Of a stretch of DNA of 64,000 bases, positions 32,055-46,151 are shown piece by piece (the stretch's first letter is position 1; the number at the start of each line of letters is the position of its first letter). The notes beneath the pieces were generated by a model. It made no database searches and was not told where the DNA came from. It worked only from the letters and a program-made list of their open reading frames with translations. The translations under genes and the position numbers were made by a program. The DNA is from Aphelocoma coerulescens (Eukaryota > Chordata > Aves > Passeriformes > Corvidae): positions 1,400,501-1,464,500 of the forward strand of contig NW_027183949.1 in NCBI RefSeq assembly GCF_041296385.1. The letters run 5' to 3'.

Positions 32055-32405
32055 ATGTCCAACAGCAGCTCCATCAGCCCCTTTCTCCTGCTGCCATTGG
32101 CAGACACGCGGCAGCTGCAGCTCCTGCACTTCAGTCTCTTCCTGGGCATCTCCCTGGCTGCCCTCCTGGGCAGCGGCCTCATCATCAGCGCCGGAGCCTG
32201 CGGCCAGCACCTGCACAGCCCCATGTTCTTCTTCCTGCTGACCCTTGCCCTCACCGACCTGGGCTCCATCTGCACCACTGTCCCCAAAGCCATGCACAAT
32301 TCCATTTTGGGACACCACAACCACCTCCTACGCAGGAGGTGCTGCACAGCCCCTTTCTCTTTCTCTTTCTCCTTCTCTCTTTCTCCTTCTCTTTCTCTTT
32401 CTCCT

Positions 32406-32438
<33 letters not shown>

Positions 32439-33217
32439 TTCTCTCTTCCTCTTCCTCTTCCTCTTCCTCTTCCTCTTCCTCTTCCTCTTCCTCTTCTCTC
32501 TTTCTCTCTTTCTCTCTTTCTCTCTTTCTCTCTTTTTCTCTCTTTCTCTTTCTCTCTCTCTTCCTCTTTTTCATTTCAGCGGAGTTTTCCCTCCTCGCCG
32601 CCGTCGAGTGCTACGACCGCTACGTGTCCCTCTGCAAACCCCTGCACTACGGGACCCTCCTGGGCAGCAGAGCTTGTGCTCACATGGCAGCAGCTGCCTG
32701 GGCCAGTGGCTTTCTCAATGCTCTGCTGCACACGGCCACTACATTTTCCCTGCCCCTGTGCCAGGGCAGTGCCCTGGGCCAGTTCTTGGGTGAAATCCCA
32801 CAGTTCCTCAAGCTCTCCTGCTCACACTGCCACCTCAGGGAACTCGGGCTTGTTGTGTTTTCCATCTGTTTAACTTTTGGTTCATTTGTGTTCCTTCTTT
32901 TCTCCTATGTGCAGATCTTCAGGGCTGTGCTGAGGATCCCCTCTGAGCAGGGATGGCACAAAACCTTTTGCACGTGCCTCCCTCACCTGGCCATGGTCTC
33001 CCTGTTCCTCAGCACTGGCTTTGTTGCCTGCTTGAAGCCCCCCTCCAGGTCCTCCCCATCCCTGGACCTGGCACTGCCAGTTCTGTACTCGGTGCTGCCT
33101 CCAGCCCTGAAGTCCCTCATCTACAGCCTGAGGAACCAGGAGCTCAAGGATGCCCTGAGGAAAATGATGACTGGATGCTTTCCAGAAGCAAAAACCTGCC
33201 TGTTTTCAGCTCCATAG
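32055..33217 (+). pseudogene. Olfactory receptor pseudogene, family 14-like, unit 2
   Basis: Carries the same frameshift (near 32302-32310), the same CT tract (32351-32571) and the same KS for NP change in TM7 as the unit 1 copy. The gene was therefore already dead before amplification. Confidence 0.9.
32351..32571 (+). repeat. CT-rich microsatellite, unit 2
   Basis: Same length and internal order of words as 9350-9570. Confidence 0.95.
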
Positions 33218-34880
33218 GCTAAAGTGTAATCATTAGAGGCCCAGCCTGCCTTCTCAGGTTGTTTTGGTGGTGGTGCTTTGGGGGCTTTTTTTCTTTTCCT
33301 ATGTTAATGTTGTACCCAAAAGATTTTGTTATGCATCTTATTCCCTGTTTACAGGCTGAATGGGACTGTTGACAGGGACTGTGTCAATGAGGAGTCTGCT
33401 CTGTGTGTATTCACATGAAAGAAAGGACCCATCAGCAAGGTCTTTGTTCAAGATCCTTTGGTTGAGTCCATCCCTGAAGCTGGAGGGCAGGACCAGTTTT
33501 GCAGGCGTGGGGCAGGGAAGAGTCCCAGCAGAGCAGCACAGCCAGGGAGCAGCAGAGCTTGGTCTTTTCAGAGCTCCTCTCTTATTACTTCCACTCTCTC
33601 CTTTGGAGCTGCTGTGATGGTGTAAGGCCAACAGCTCTGTGCGGGTGGTGCGAGTCCTGCTGCGTGTCACAGGCAGGGACAGGCCATGGGCACTGCTGGG
33701 ACACAGCTGGGCTCCGCCACAGCAGTTCCATCAGCAAAGGGCATCTCCTGAAGGCACTGCAGGAAGGCTTTGCTCTCCCTGCACAGTCACTGTCAGGAAG
33801 AGGCCCAAGGAAGAGACTCTAAAGAGGCTGCCTGTATTCCTTGTTCTCCCAGGGCTCAGTGGGATGAGATCAGGGTCCCAGTGTGGCCTTCAAGAGACTC
33901 AGGTGTGGTTCAGGTTTTGCTTGGTGGTGGCCAGTGCCCACCAGATGGTGAATGGTCTGTGATGAACCTTCCTGGGGCTCTGCAGCTTGTGCCAGGCCTG
34001 ATGGCAGGGGAATGTTCTTCTGGAGGGACTTGGGAGCTGCCAGGAGAACGCAGGGGACCTGCAGGGACAGTGTGTGCCAGGGATCAGCCGTGAGTGGAGC
34101 TCCCTGGGCACAGGCCTGTCCAGGGTGGGCTCACCCAGAGATAAAGGACTGAATGTTTCCTGTGAGCCATGAGAGCTCTGCAGCCCCAGGGGACACAGCA
34201 GGTACAGGGAAAGGAGTCTGGGCAGTGACTCGTCTGACCCTCTGGGAACTTGCAGAGGAGGATCCAGGGCAGCCCCAGCCCATGCGCCAGCCCTGGAACA
34301 AGGCAGGCACCTCGGAGCACCCTCCATGGCCACAGCAGAGCCTGTGTGGGAGGGGGTCCGTGCAGGGAGCACCATCAGCTGCAGAGCTCTGTCTCCCAGC
34401 TTGAGCAGCACAGCCCAGCAGAGGCAGCCCATGGCCCCGGGCAGCACAGCCCCCATGCTCTGCAGAGCAGCACCCCCAGCTCGGGGGCTGTGGGCAGCAG
34501 GGCAGAGGCTACAGCAAGGGCTGCTCAGGCCAGCACAGACGTGTTCCCCTGGGAAAGGCTCTGTGGGGAGCTGGGATGGGCCAGGAGAAGAGCAGCAGCT
34601 CGTGTGTGTGCAGAGGAGCCCTGGCAAGAGGCTGCCCTGTCCCTGGGATAGCAGCAGGAGCAGCCTGAGGAGCCCCAGAGCCAACTCTCTGCTGCTGTGC
34701 TGGGCAGCGGGGCCCTGGGGCTGCAGGAGCTGCCCGAGCTGAGGATCTCCTGAGCATTCCAGACACAGAGTCACTGTCCCGCACCTCCAGTGCCTCCAGT
34801 TCCTGCTGCAGGGCCAGACAGGACTGGGCTTCTTTGCAGGGCTGGGGCCGGGGCAGGGAGAGGAAAACAATGGACCCTTG

Positions 34881-35053
34881 ATTATAAGACTCCCCTCCGT
34901 GTCACAATGCTCTCCATGGTTCCACGAGGCCTTGCAGTGCCACGCTGGCCCCTTGGTTCCTTTGGGCCCCACGCTGTCACTGGGGTGCCCTTGGTTACAC
35001 GAGGCCCCACGGTGTCACAAGGCACCTTTGGTTCTCCGAGGGCCCTCAGCGTC
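34881..35053 (-). repeat. 37-bp satellite, inverted patch, unit 2
   Basis: Counterpart of 11880-12052. Confidence 0.75.
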
Positions 35054-38000
35054 TGTTTTGCCAGTGGGCAGGGTCAGCCCCAAAGACACAGACACCAAGT
35101 TCAGGAATAGTGTAAGTTATTAGAATGCAAAACTGCAAAGAATCACAAAAGGAGAAGCCCAGCAAAGCACCCAATCATCACTACCAAAGATTGCGTACAG
35201 TAATCAAGAAAGAGACAGCACCAGTTACCCTCAGGCCTTGCCATCATCCACATCCTCACATCAGCTGGGGGAAGCTGTCACAGCCAAGGACTGGAGAGCC
35301 ATTCCCGCACCCTGGGAGTTCCTGCAGGTGCATCCACCTTTGCGGGCAACGAGGCTTCAACCTCGCTGTGAGAGGGCCCAGCTTTGACAGCGTTGAACAA
35401 ACAAGCCGACATCACTGCTAGTGTGGGAACATCTGGTCTCATTCTCCTGTTTGGTTTCTCCCAAAGCCTGGCCAGGGCTCAAGGAGGAACCGAGGGAGTT
35501 TGATCCTAAAGCCCCAAACAAGGCCAGATGGGGCCTCGTCCAGTTTCTAAATACAGAAAGGTCAATCCGTGTTTCACCAATGAACATAGAGCATATTGCT
35601 ACTAATGCTTTGTTAATGAGCAGATACAAATAGAACATTTGGTTGGAAGGTTCATCTAGATGTCAACTTTGGCTCAGAGCCTGTTGTTCAGGCCTCAGTC
35701 AGGGCCTGTTGTTCAGGCCTCACTCCTTCAATCAGTCCTTTGACCTAGAGACGAACTGCAACCTTCATAACAATTCTTTTCATCCTACAATCTTAGATTT
35801 AAGTATTAGAAATTCTTTGTTGACAAGCCAAAATATCATACGGGAAGTGCTTTAAGGGTATCTTTTCACAATCTTCATAGGAACGCTTAACCCAGCCATG
35901 ATTAAAGAGCTGTCCGTGAGTTTGATTCCATTTCCCTTTATACTGGCTGCAATTGAACAGTTTACAGTGTGGGTGCATACAACCTATTCCAGGAGACAAC
36001 ATCCATCCACAGACACTTTTTCCTACACATATTCCTCTTTATCCGATTTAGGCAAGAAATGCCTTTTCTATGAAAAGGCAGCGGTCGGGGATCGCCACCC
36101 TCGGTCTAGAGCTCTGTTTTTATCGTGAACTGTGCTCAAGTTTCTAACCCACCATTTGGGTTGGGCCAGATGGGCCAGCCAAGGCCAGTCATCGAATCCT
36201 TCTGGACCTGCACGCACCCAGCAATTACTGAGGTTAAATGAGTTCCCTATCTCTGCTCCTGCTGTTAGAAATCTATTTTCCCAACCAGTGCTCCGATTAC
36301 AAGGACAACATTAAATCAACAAGATCAACAATAGTTTCACTGTTAAGTGGTCCCTTTCTGTCTGCAGAAGTCACTCACTCAGTGGCACATCAGTCTTCAC
36401 ATCGAGCGCCGTGGATCAGAGCACTTTCCAAAGGGACCATTGGGGCAAACAGGGAGATTTGGTCTGGCAGGCTCTGCAAAACAATATCCTGTAACATCTC
36501 TTTGTTCTCTCACAGAACACTTGGCTGCAGGGACATGTGCCCATCTTTCTCACCCAGGTTTCAGGATTCAAACAGTGTTGTCTTTGTTTACAGCTCTTAC
36601 TTCAGCTGGCTCGGGCGGGCCATTTGGCCTCTGGACCCACACTCTGGCTCCATGATCAGGACTGGTGGATCCAAACCCTTTATCTCCATGAACAGTAGTG
36701 ATGTGAAGTGGATGTCCTTTTTTCACGGTTGTTTTAAAAACTGGCAATATCAATAACTGTGCTACCCTGCCGTGGGGTTGAATAATCCAGTGTTGTTCAC
36801 TATTGTTTAACAGAACTACTTTAATTTCTCCTTGATAATCTGCACCAACCACTCCTCCCACCATATGAACACTTGTCAAGGCCAAGCTTGAGTGGGCAGT
36901 TATCAAACCAAAGTGTCCCGGAGGAACCTGAATTCCTCTGCCGGTACTGATAACTCTCATTTGCTTCTGATTTTTCCTAATTAATTCTAATGCGTAAAGG
37001 TCCAGCCCTGCAGCCTCTGCGATGGCCCTGTCAGGGACCATCACCCCCGGAACAATTTCCCAGGAAGTCAAAGTGTCACTGTCCGTGGTTCTATTTGCAA
37101 ATTGGGTGCAGCCATGCGCATCCAGGGGGTTTCCATTTCCCCAGTGGGCCCATTGTTAAGGATATGGAGCACATCTGGGAGGTGGGTTTTTCATTGCGAC
37201 ACATTCCCATCTCCTATATTTTTCAACTGCTCTTTTAACAACCCCTTCATCTGTTCAATCAGTTCTGCAGCTTGTGGATAGTCTGGGATATGAAAAACCC
37301 AGCAGTCTTACTCACTTTATTTTTCGCAGTAACAGACAAAGCATTCCACGTCCTAGCGTCAGCAAACCCTATAAAAACAGCCACTTTCATCCCTTCCTCC
37401 TTCATCTGTTGTATACAATCTCCCACAGTTTCCCAGCGATGCTGGGGTCCTGGCCAGTCCTTTTCTGTAGCATATTTAGTCTTATATCCCTGAGCAGCCA
37501 AAGCTAACAAATGGGTATTTGGAGCATTATTTCACAATGTCATTATATACATGTGAAAACATAAACATCGATTTTTATTATATTTTATTATGAACATGTA
37601 GATCATTATTTTTTGTTATTATTCTCGTTGTTATTATTATTATTTCCTTTGCTCAAACAAATCCAAGCTCAAGATTAAAAACTTCTTCTGTTGCTCCATG
37701 TGGGAGCGTTTCAACAACAATCGTTCCTTCTGTTGGTGCTGTTTCCGAGATGCTGTTAACAAAATTCACCCTCATCTTCCCAAACCCACAAGTTCTTTTC
37801 CTTTTTCTATATGCAATTTTGGGATGCATTTTAATACATCCAGTGCTTCAGCTTCTTTCAATTGACGTCCTCATTGCTCGCACGGAGCTCCGACCTCAGC
37901 CCACGCCACAGCCAGCAAACCCTAGGGAAGGTCTTCCCATGCGGGAATTTTGGATGGGACCGATTCCTTACACTTACATTTAAAAAGCAGCATTTTGTTG

Positions 38001-38662
38001 TGATCCAGCCAGACTATACCAAATTTGTTTTACCAGTGGGCAGGGTCAGCACCAAAGACATAGACACCAACTCAAGGAATCAGCGTCATTTACTGTAGTT
38101 CAAAGCAGCAAAGAATCACAAAAGGAGAAGCTCAGCAATGCACCCAATCATCCCTACCAAAGATTGCCCGTAGTGATTAAGAAAGAGACAGCAGCAGTTA
38201 CCCTCAGACTTTACCATCACCCAGAGCCACCCATCAGCTGGGGGAAGCTGTCACAGCCAAGGACTGGAGAGCCATTCCCGGACACTGGGAGTTCCTGCAG
38301 GTGCCTCCACCCACAGGTGAGGCTTCCAACCTCCCTGTGAGAGGGCCCACCTTTGATAGTGTTGAACTAACAAACCGACAGCACTTCTAGCGTGGGAACA
38401 TCTGGTTTCATTCTCCCGTTTGTTTCTCCCAAAGCCTGGCCAGGGCTCAAGGAGGAAGCAAGGGAGTTGACTTGGACCATACAGCCCCAAACAAGGCCAG
38501 ATGTCAGATTTCATGGCCCTGTCCAGCTTCCAAATACAGAAAGGTCAATCCATGTTTCACTAATGGGTGGATACATCTATCAGAGCGCTCATGACCGTGC
38601 GCATTTCATGAATGAGCAAGTTCAAAGATAACCTTTGCTTGGAAGCTTCTGATGGTGCCCCA
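35054..38662 (-). mobile_element. Endogenous retrovirus, internally deleted, unit 2
   Basis: Counterpart of 12053-15661; LTRs at 35054-35665 and 38026-38662, degraded 3' coding region at about 35799-36301, unassigned frame at 37259-37510. Confidence 0.75.
36568..37071 (-). pseudogene. Retroviral dUTPase domain, unit 2
   Basis: Identical to the unit 1 frame, including Gly at the first acidic position of motif 3. Confidence 0.8.
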
Positions 38663-39978
38663 AGCCCCAGGACTGGAGGGACCCCTTGGCTGCGGGGCTG
38701 GGAGGGAGGGAGCTGCCCCTTGTTCTCACTCTGCCTCACGCAAAGCTGGGCCGCTCACAAGTGGGGCAGCACAGCAAACAGGCAGCCTGCCAGTCTCTTC
38801 CATCCTCGTCTCTTGAGATTTTTCACCTTTCAGCTTAGGGTCTACAAAGGCAACTGCTTTTGGTCCCGCTGTGTATCCCCACGTACAGCAATGCTGCTGA
38901 ATCCGTCTGTAGCACAGCAGCAGGGGAAAGGCCTCAGCCCTTCAGGGTCAGGAGCTGCCGGGCTCTGCCTGAGCAGCTCAGCCAGCAGGAAGGGAGCTGC
39001 TCCACACGGCAACGAGGAGCAAAGCACTGCAGCACCTCCTGCTTGGGCAGAGCCCAAATTCGGTGCGGGAATAACAGAGTTCTTCTCGTGCCCTGGTGCA
39101 TCAGCACTGCAGGTGCTGTGCCCGCAAGCACATGGTTCGAGATCTGCAAAAGAATTCTGCAACTCTTGACTGGGTCAGGATGTCACCAGTGCTAAACTCC
39201 ACTTTAGTCCAAAGCAACCCCTTTACACCTCTGCTGGTGTCTGCTAGATTTTTTCTTCAGGGTATCCAGACAAAAGTAAACAGAGGAGAAGCCTACATTT
39301 TCATTGTTGAGCAGAAATGTATCTCATTTTGCTGTACAATCCTTTTTTAAGACGTGTTATCTCTTTAAAAAAAAAAATTAGAAAAAAGAAAAACCAGAAA
39401 AAATATGAAAGAGAAAAAACCAAATGTGTAGTGAAAAATCTTCTGTAACTTTGGATTAAGAGGTAACTGATCTTTTTAAAAAGAGAACAAAGTTATTTAC
39501 TTTGCAAATGTGCTGATGGCATGGATCCATCTCACTGACCTCAGCATCCTTTTTTAAGTATTTTGCGTTTTGCTGTCAATATTAAGTTATTTTAAATTGT
39601 GGTTGAAGCAATAGGAAATTGAAATATGGATTGTGCATGACCGTGTCTTGAGTGTAAAAATATTGCGGTTTGAAACTTGGACCTAAAGTATTGCAAATAA
39701 AAGTTATAAATACCAATGGATTGTGTGACAGCAGCTTTTCCTCTAGGATGTGCAGCATCAGAAAGACTTCATCAGTGTGGCTGTGGGTGCTTTTAGCTTT
39801 GTCCTGTGCCACTCTATGATGACATGAAACAGGACTTCACCTGCCACCAGCCCAGGCCACCCTTTGCCACCCCAGCTCCTTGGAGCTTGGACAAGCAGAC
39901 ACAAAGTCTTTCTGCTGCTTCCCCCTTTTGCACAAATGCACAGAGAGCTGGGATTTTTCCAGGTCTCGTGTCTCCACG

Positions 39979-40523
39979 ATGAATACGGTGAGTTACACAG
40001 ATGCTTGTCAGCTCCACTTCCTGCCTAGAAATCTTGAAACTGCTTCTAAATGCTGCTCACTTCAGCTCTTGGACACCTACTCCCACAGGGCCGGGAAAAA
40101 AATGCCCCTGACGCCAGCTTACAAGGTGAGTTACGCCAAAGAGGGCTATGTGGGAAATCTCTATCCCTGCCTATCCTTTTAAGAGATCTGTGCCTTGTAT
40201 CTAAAGGAAGGAATGTGCAAGCAACGTGACTGACACTTTCGCTCTCCGTGTTCGTTCCGCAGCCACGGGTACAAAGACATTATGGGAACCCTTGTGCAGC
40301 CAGAGCCTTCCGTCCCTGCAGAAGGGAGCGCGGCGGGTGGGGGCGGTTGGCGGGCAGCGAGCCCCGGACAGCGGGCGAGATCCGGCTCCACACCTGCCAG
40401 GCCCTGCTAAGGCTCCATGCCGGCTCCTCTGCAACAGCAAAGACCTTCAGCCGTGTCACTGCCCAGAGGGGCAGTGCTGGCCCGGCCGCACAGCTCCTTT
40501 TCCCCACAAGTTGCAGGAGGTGA
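39979..40523 (+). other. Candidate spliced exons of unknown gene, unit 2
   Basis: Same splice-site-like junctions as 16978-17522. Confidence 0.2.
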
Positions 40524-41279
40524 GAACGCAACACTTGCAAACACCGACTGCGAGCCACAGCGCCGGCTGCGCACCATGAACCTCAGCTCTGGGACCACTG
40601 TCTGCCCCAAGCTCCGGGGGATGCAGTGGGAGCCGGGCTGGGCTCTGCCCTGGGGCCATCCTCCAGGGACAGCTGCAAACAGGGAGCATTTAGTTGCCAC
40701 CAAGAGCCCAGCCACGCGTGGAGGGGAGCCGGTGCAGGTGCGGCCTGCGCTGTTGCCTGCTGTGCTCTGGGGCTGCTGCTCCCCGCAGAGGGAACTGCAC
40801 TGGCGTGCCAGAGGAGACAAAGAAGCTTCAGCTTAAGCCAAACTGAGCTGGGTGGCTGGGCTGGCAGGAGTGGGGAGGGTCAAGGGCATTCACAGAGCTC
40901 ATCCTGCTGGAAGGACGAGGAAAAGGGGCAGTGGGAAGCTAACAGTGAGGAGAGCTGAGGCCTGGAGGGCAGCTCTTGAATGACACTCAGGTCTCACCGG
41001 ACCTCTGAGACATTGCTGTTCTTCTGCCAGTGACAGGATGAGTCCCTAAACCTGGGGCTCGCTCCTCCTCGTGGTCAAAGGCATCAAGGAAGGCTACAGT
41101 GCGACAGAGACTGCCCTGAGCTGGCAACTCACTGGGGGAAAAGAGGGAGCACTTGTGAAGTAAAAGGCAGGCGGGGCAGAGAACTGTTCAGAGAAGGGCT
41201 GAGCTAAAGCTTGAGCAAGCTGAGAAATGCCATTTGGGGTCATCCCAGATTGATTTCATTTCACAAGTTATTGAACAAG

Positions 41280-41285
41280 TTTATT
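41280..41285 (-). terminator. Candidate polyadenylation signal, unit 2
   Basis: Minus-strand AATAAA, counterpart of 18279-18284. Confidence 0.35.
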
Positions 41286-41478
41286 TTGGGGGCGGGGGGG
41301 GTGTCATGTTTTCCCCTGGAGGCGTGCACTCTGCAGGCTTGAGCTGCGTTGCCGAAATGCTCGAGCACGTCTCTGCTGCGGCTCACACCGGTTCTTCTTT
41401 GGCTTCTTCCGGCCCGGTGCTGAGCCGCAGCAGAGCCCTGGCGGAGCCCAGAGCAGCCTCAGCATCCACAGAGCCCGG

Positions 41479-42631
41479 CTGCAAGGAGAGAAAGCAGAAA
41501 CCGCCCGTCACTTGAAGGCTGCTGTCCCCCTTGTCCCAGCCGCCCGCGGTGCCCAGGCCGTGCTGGCTGTGCTCAGAGCGGTGCCCGAAGCCGCCCGTCA
41601 CTGCTGCCTTTGGCAGGAGAGCAGGATGGCAGGACACGTGCCACCGCCCGCAGCCAGCCATGGCAGATCCACCTCCTCAGCAGCTGCCCATTGGGATGCT
41701 CCTGTGCTCGCTGCCATCTCCCAAAAGCCCTTATCCCAGCCGTGCCAAGAAGACGGGGACCCACCGCACGCCACCCGCCGCCGGAAGAAAAGCTGCTCCC
41801 AAGCGATGTCCTCGGCCTTCTCCAAGGCCCCGTCCCATCCACGCTGCAGCTGGTCCCAAGCACTTCCCGATCCAGACTGGACACCACCTACAACGCTTCC
41901 TTTAAGGGAAACAAACAACAAATTAATGAAAAGGGATTACAGACAAAAAGGAGAAACAAGAAAAAAGGTAAAAAGTCTTCTCTCTGTTGGGGGCCTGAGG
42001 AAGGCCCAACCTTCCCTACATGCTGGGGAAAAACCCACCCTCGGGCGAGGGAAGCCCACGCTTTCTCCCCTCCCCCCCGCACTGACCCCCAACAGGCACA
42101 GCGAGCCCAAAGCAAACAAGCCGAGTGGAGCAGCCCAAGCCCTTCCTTTCCTGCAAAACAAAGCAGCCCGTGCACAGCTCCTGGAGTGCCACCTCTGCTC
42201 CTGCCATGGGGGCTTGTTTGTGTCGGGCTGGCTGCCCCAGCCCCAGCCCCAGGAACAGTGGGCGGTGGGGGCTGTTGGCAGGGCCAGGAGCCGACTCCCA
42301 TTTCCTAAGCACCCCAGCCCATCCCGCCCGCCCTGCCGAAAAGCAGCTTGGCAGCCGGCTGAAGAATTAGTTGCATCCGCCCCAGCAAAGGGGGGAACCT
42401 TTGCTTCCCGGCCAGGCTGTGCAATGCCCAAATCTGGGAGCATCCCCCTGGCTGTGGACTCATCTGTAAATTCGCTGTGGAGCCTGGCTTTGAAGAAGGT
42501 GCCAGAATCGAAGCCCATCATCTTCAGCTTGCCGGTGGCCAGGTGGAGGAAGAGCTTGCCATCCTTGACGTCATCCTCCATGTCTCCAGCAGCAGCAGGA
42601 GTACAGCTTCTCCAGGGGCTCCTTCTTCCCT
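41479..42631 (-). pseudogene. PIM-family kinase pseudogene, unit 2
   Basis: Same exon 2-exon 4 join and same AT in place of the exon 4 donor GT (42462-42463) as in unit 1. Confidence 0.8.
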
Positions 42632-42905
42632 GCGGCTGAGAGCAGGCTGTCAGTGCCCCGCCCAGGGCCCCGGCTGTCAGTGAAGCAGGACAAGCAAAAG
42701 CAGCTTGCACGGCAGCCACCAGTGCTGGGAAGAGCAGCTCAGCGCCAGCACAAGGGCTGCGGGTCCCCATCTGACGACCCCTGCGCAGCAATACAGGCAG
42801 GGCAAAAAAGCCTGCGTTTCTTGGCTTCTTCTGGCCAAGGCACGTGTGGAGCTGTAACTTACCGGCTCCCTGGATCAAAGTGTGCCTGTGGCTCTCTCCC
42901 TTCTT

Positions 42906-45416
42906 CTATGGATGATGAATATCCTGCAGCCAAGGATCACACGACAGGTCTTCTAATGAGGGCCTGTCCAAGGAGTGCAGGGACAGACACCATCTGATCA
43001 GTTCCTTGCAGTCTGTGGGGAGAAACCAGAAAGCGCCGGTCAGTTGCAGAAGGCTCCTGTCCGCTTTGCCCCACTATTGCCATGCCCAGGCCATGCCATG
43101 GGGGCTCCGAGCTGTGCCTGAACTTTCCCATCCATTCTTTGTTTTGGAGGAGAGCAGGAGAGCGAGGCATGTGCCACCTCCTCGGCAGCTGCCAGAGCGG
43201 GATGCTCATGAGCCCGCTGCTGTCTCCCAGTACTGCTATTCCCCCCGTGCCGCAGGGATGAGCATGCACCTTGAGAGAGCCGTTCTGGGAGCGACAGCTG
43301 GCCCCAGCTGATGTTCCGGCCCTTCGGGAACGGGTGCCGCCCGCAGACCATCTGGTGCAGCACGATGCCCAGGGACCAGACGGTAGCTGCCTCGCCGTAG
43401 TACCAGCCAAAATGGGTCCATTCCGGGGGGCTGTACGCTGGTGTTCCTACGGAATAGAGAGGCACTTCATTAGCGGGATGCTGCCTGCTCCCGGAGCCTC
43501 GCCCCAGCATCCCTGGGCACGCGGGGGCTGCACCGGCGGCACACGGCATGACCCGCTGCCCTCTCGCCAGCGCCTGTGACTTGTGGACAAACTGGGGGTT
43601 GTAAAAGAAGCCACCGGTGTCACAAGAGGGCAGCGGAAGCCCTGGCAAGGCTAAAGCATTCCATGCAAAGGGAAAACCCGCTCAGTGCCGGGGGTGGGAA
43701 AACCATGCCTTCACCCTCCCTGCCTGCATTGCCCCAAAAAAACATTCTGAAGCCAAGGCAAACAAGGCGAGCTGAGCAGTCCAAGCCGGTTCTTGCCTGC
43801 ACACCAAACCGGCGGGTGCACAGCTTCTGGCCCCCCCCCCTCTGCTACCCCCACCCACGGGTGTGTTTTTGTCACACTGGCTGCCCCAGCCCCAGCGCCA
43901 GTCCTGGGCAGAGTGGCTGGCGAAGGCTGCCAGCAGGGCTGGAAGATGGCCCCCCGGCCACCCGCACTCAAAAGCAACTGGGCTGAAAACTCGGTCCCAT
44001 GACTGGCATCAAAAGGGAGAATCCCCGCTGCCACAGCCAGGTTGGGCCGCGAGATGCCGGCACCGGGAGCCTACCCTGGTGAGGACTCACCTGCAAAGCT
44101 GGTGTAGGCTGTGTCTTGCAGGTAGGTGCCGCAGCCAAAGTCAATCAATTTGGCCTGGCCCGTGGCCAGGTCAACCAGGATGTTCTCTGGTTTCAGGTCC
44201 CTGTGAAGGACCCCGCAGCTGGTGCAGTGCCGCACGGCCTCCAGGACCTGGCGGAACAGCTCCCGTGCCACCTCCTCTGACAGGAAGCCCCGCGCTCGAA
44301 TGAAATGGAGCAGGTCCTGAGACTGCTCCGGCCGCTCCATCACCAGCACCACGTTGCTGGGGAGCTCGAGCCACTCGAGGAGCTGCACCACACCAGGGAA
44401 GCCGGTGGACACCTTGTCCAGCAGCACGACCTCGAGTGGTGCGCTGGTGCCGTTGGGCTGCGGGAGGAGCACGATGCCGTCAGTGGGGCTGATGCCGTGC
44501 CAGGGCTCGGGAAGCCCTCGCCCAGCCCGGGATGCTCTGCGCCCTCCGCTGCCCCCACGCCCGCTCTCCCCCGAGGCGTCCTGGCGCCTTCCACCCTCCC
44601 GGGCCTCGGCTCATCCCCGCCCGTCACGCCCCGCCTTCTCCCGCTGCCCACCACCCCCACCCCTACCCCCCCCGCTCACTCACCAGCTCGCCCCAATGAC
44701 GGATGCGGGTCCGTGGCACCCATTTGATGGCCACCTGCAAGCCAAGGGGAGCAGCGGGCTGAGCTCGCCGCCCGCCCTGCCGAGCCCCATCCTCCTTCTC
44801 CTGCGCCCTCCTTTGCCCCCCGCCTCCTGCGCCCGCCGCCGGCCCCGCCACTCACCGGGGCGCCGTCCGAGAGCCGCGTGGCCGCGAAGACGCTGCCGAA
44901 GCCGCCGCGCCCCAGCAGCGAACCCTCCAGGTAGCGCTCCCTCAGGCCCTGCAGCGCATTCCCTGCCGGCGAGACGCGGCTGTCAGCGCTCGGCCCGGGG
45001 CCAGAAACGGCCGCCGGGCGCTCCTCAACCGCCCCGGGCCGGGTATCCCCAGATGTTGCCTCTTTCGAAGGGGACACCGGCGGCTCGGGGGCGGGGGCCG
45101 CGCTGCCGAGCGGAAGAGCTCGGACCGGGGAAGACGCCGCGGACGCGGCGGGAGCGGCCGCGCCGTCTGTCTCCTCGGCGGGTCCCGGGAGGGGCCGGGG
45201 CCGGGGCCGGGGCCGGGGCCGGGGCCGGGGCCGGGGCCGGGGCCGGGCCAGCCGGAGCCAGAGGCTAACAGTGCTGCCCAAGAGGCAGGCACTGATGCCC
45301 GCCCAGCGGCGCCACCGCCAGTAGGGCAAGAGCCGGGCGGAGGCGAGACCGCGGCGGGACGCCCGGGGGCGGGGAGGGCGCAGCCCCGCCCGGGGCCGGG
45401 GGCGGGCCGGGGGCAT
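42906..45416 (-). CDS. PIM-like serine/threonine kinase, unit 2 copy
   Basis: Exons on the minus strand: 45416-44856, 44734-44684, 44457-44091, 43446-43270 and 43012-42906. The predicted 420-residue protein is the same as that of the unit 1 gene, with no substitution seen. Stop at 42906-42908; splice donor just after the stop at 42861-42862. With identical promoter sequence upstream, the two genes could not be told apart by expression data unless reads span the array. Confidence 0.85.
45191..45244 (+). repeat. (GGGGCC)9 repeat, unit 2
   Basis: Same nine units as 22190-22243. Confidence 0.95.
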
Positions 45417-46151
45417 GGCCCGGCCTGGCATGGGGAGAGGGAGGCCGCGGAAGGGGCGGAGGGGGTGGAGCACTGAAGGGAGAGCGGGACAGGGGATGCG
45501 GGACACTGGGAGAAGGAGAGGAGGAACAGGAGAAGGAACGCAGAGGGTCTGGAGAACCGCTGCTCTTGTATTGCTCTTCTGCTGCTGCCGCTGCTGCCGC
45601 TGCTGCTGCTGCCGCCGCTGCCGCTGAAGCGCTGGGAGCGTTGGTCCGCGTGTCCGTGTGTCTGTTGCCCGGGTGTCCGTTTTTCCCCCGCGCGCCCCGC
45701 GGCCGAGCCCCGCGCGCCCCGGGCCAGCACGGGCCGCTCCGGGGCCGAAGCGGAGTCCCGGAGCATCTCTTCCTCCCGCAGCCGCGCCAAACGCACCGTC
45801 TTGTTTAGCTTCTTCTTCACCAGATTGTAACTCTTCCTTGCGGCAATCTTGCAACTTGCCCCTGCTGCTGCTGGCTCGCCCCGCGCCGCGGTCTCTTGCT
45901 CGCGAGCAACCAAAGCGCTGTCCGCGCTTTTCGCCTGGAGCAGAGCAAAGTGCTGAATGAGGAGCCTGCCAGCGCCAGGCAGAGGCAGCCCCGTGGGAGG
46001 GCAGAGCAGGACGTGAGGAGGGAGACGTGCAGCCCCTGCGCGGTGCAGCGCTGCTCCCCGGCCGCTCGGCGTGGGCAGTGCGAGCGGCGGGGCCGTGCCC
46101 GGCGCGGTGCCCTCGTCGGCAGGGCTGTTGCTGTTTTCTTGTCCGGTTTCA
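45417..46151 (-). promoter_or_regulatory. CpG-island promoter region, unit 2 kinase
   Basis: Counterpart of 22416-23150; includes the CTG/CCG tract at 45579-45626. Confidence 0.5.

Larger units (their letters stand above)
23002..46002. repeat. Tandem amplicon unit 2 (23,001 bp)
   Basis: Second full copy, indistinguishable from unit 1 by eye, including the lengths of its microsatellites. Stretches described for unit 1 as unidentified (151-1686, 2357-2856, 3476-4311, 6106-9053, 10217-11879, 15662-18278) recur here at +23,001 with the same content. Confidence 0.97.
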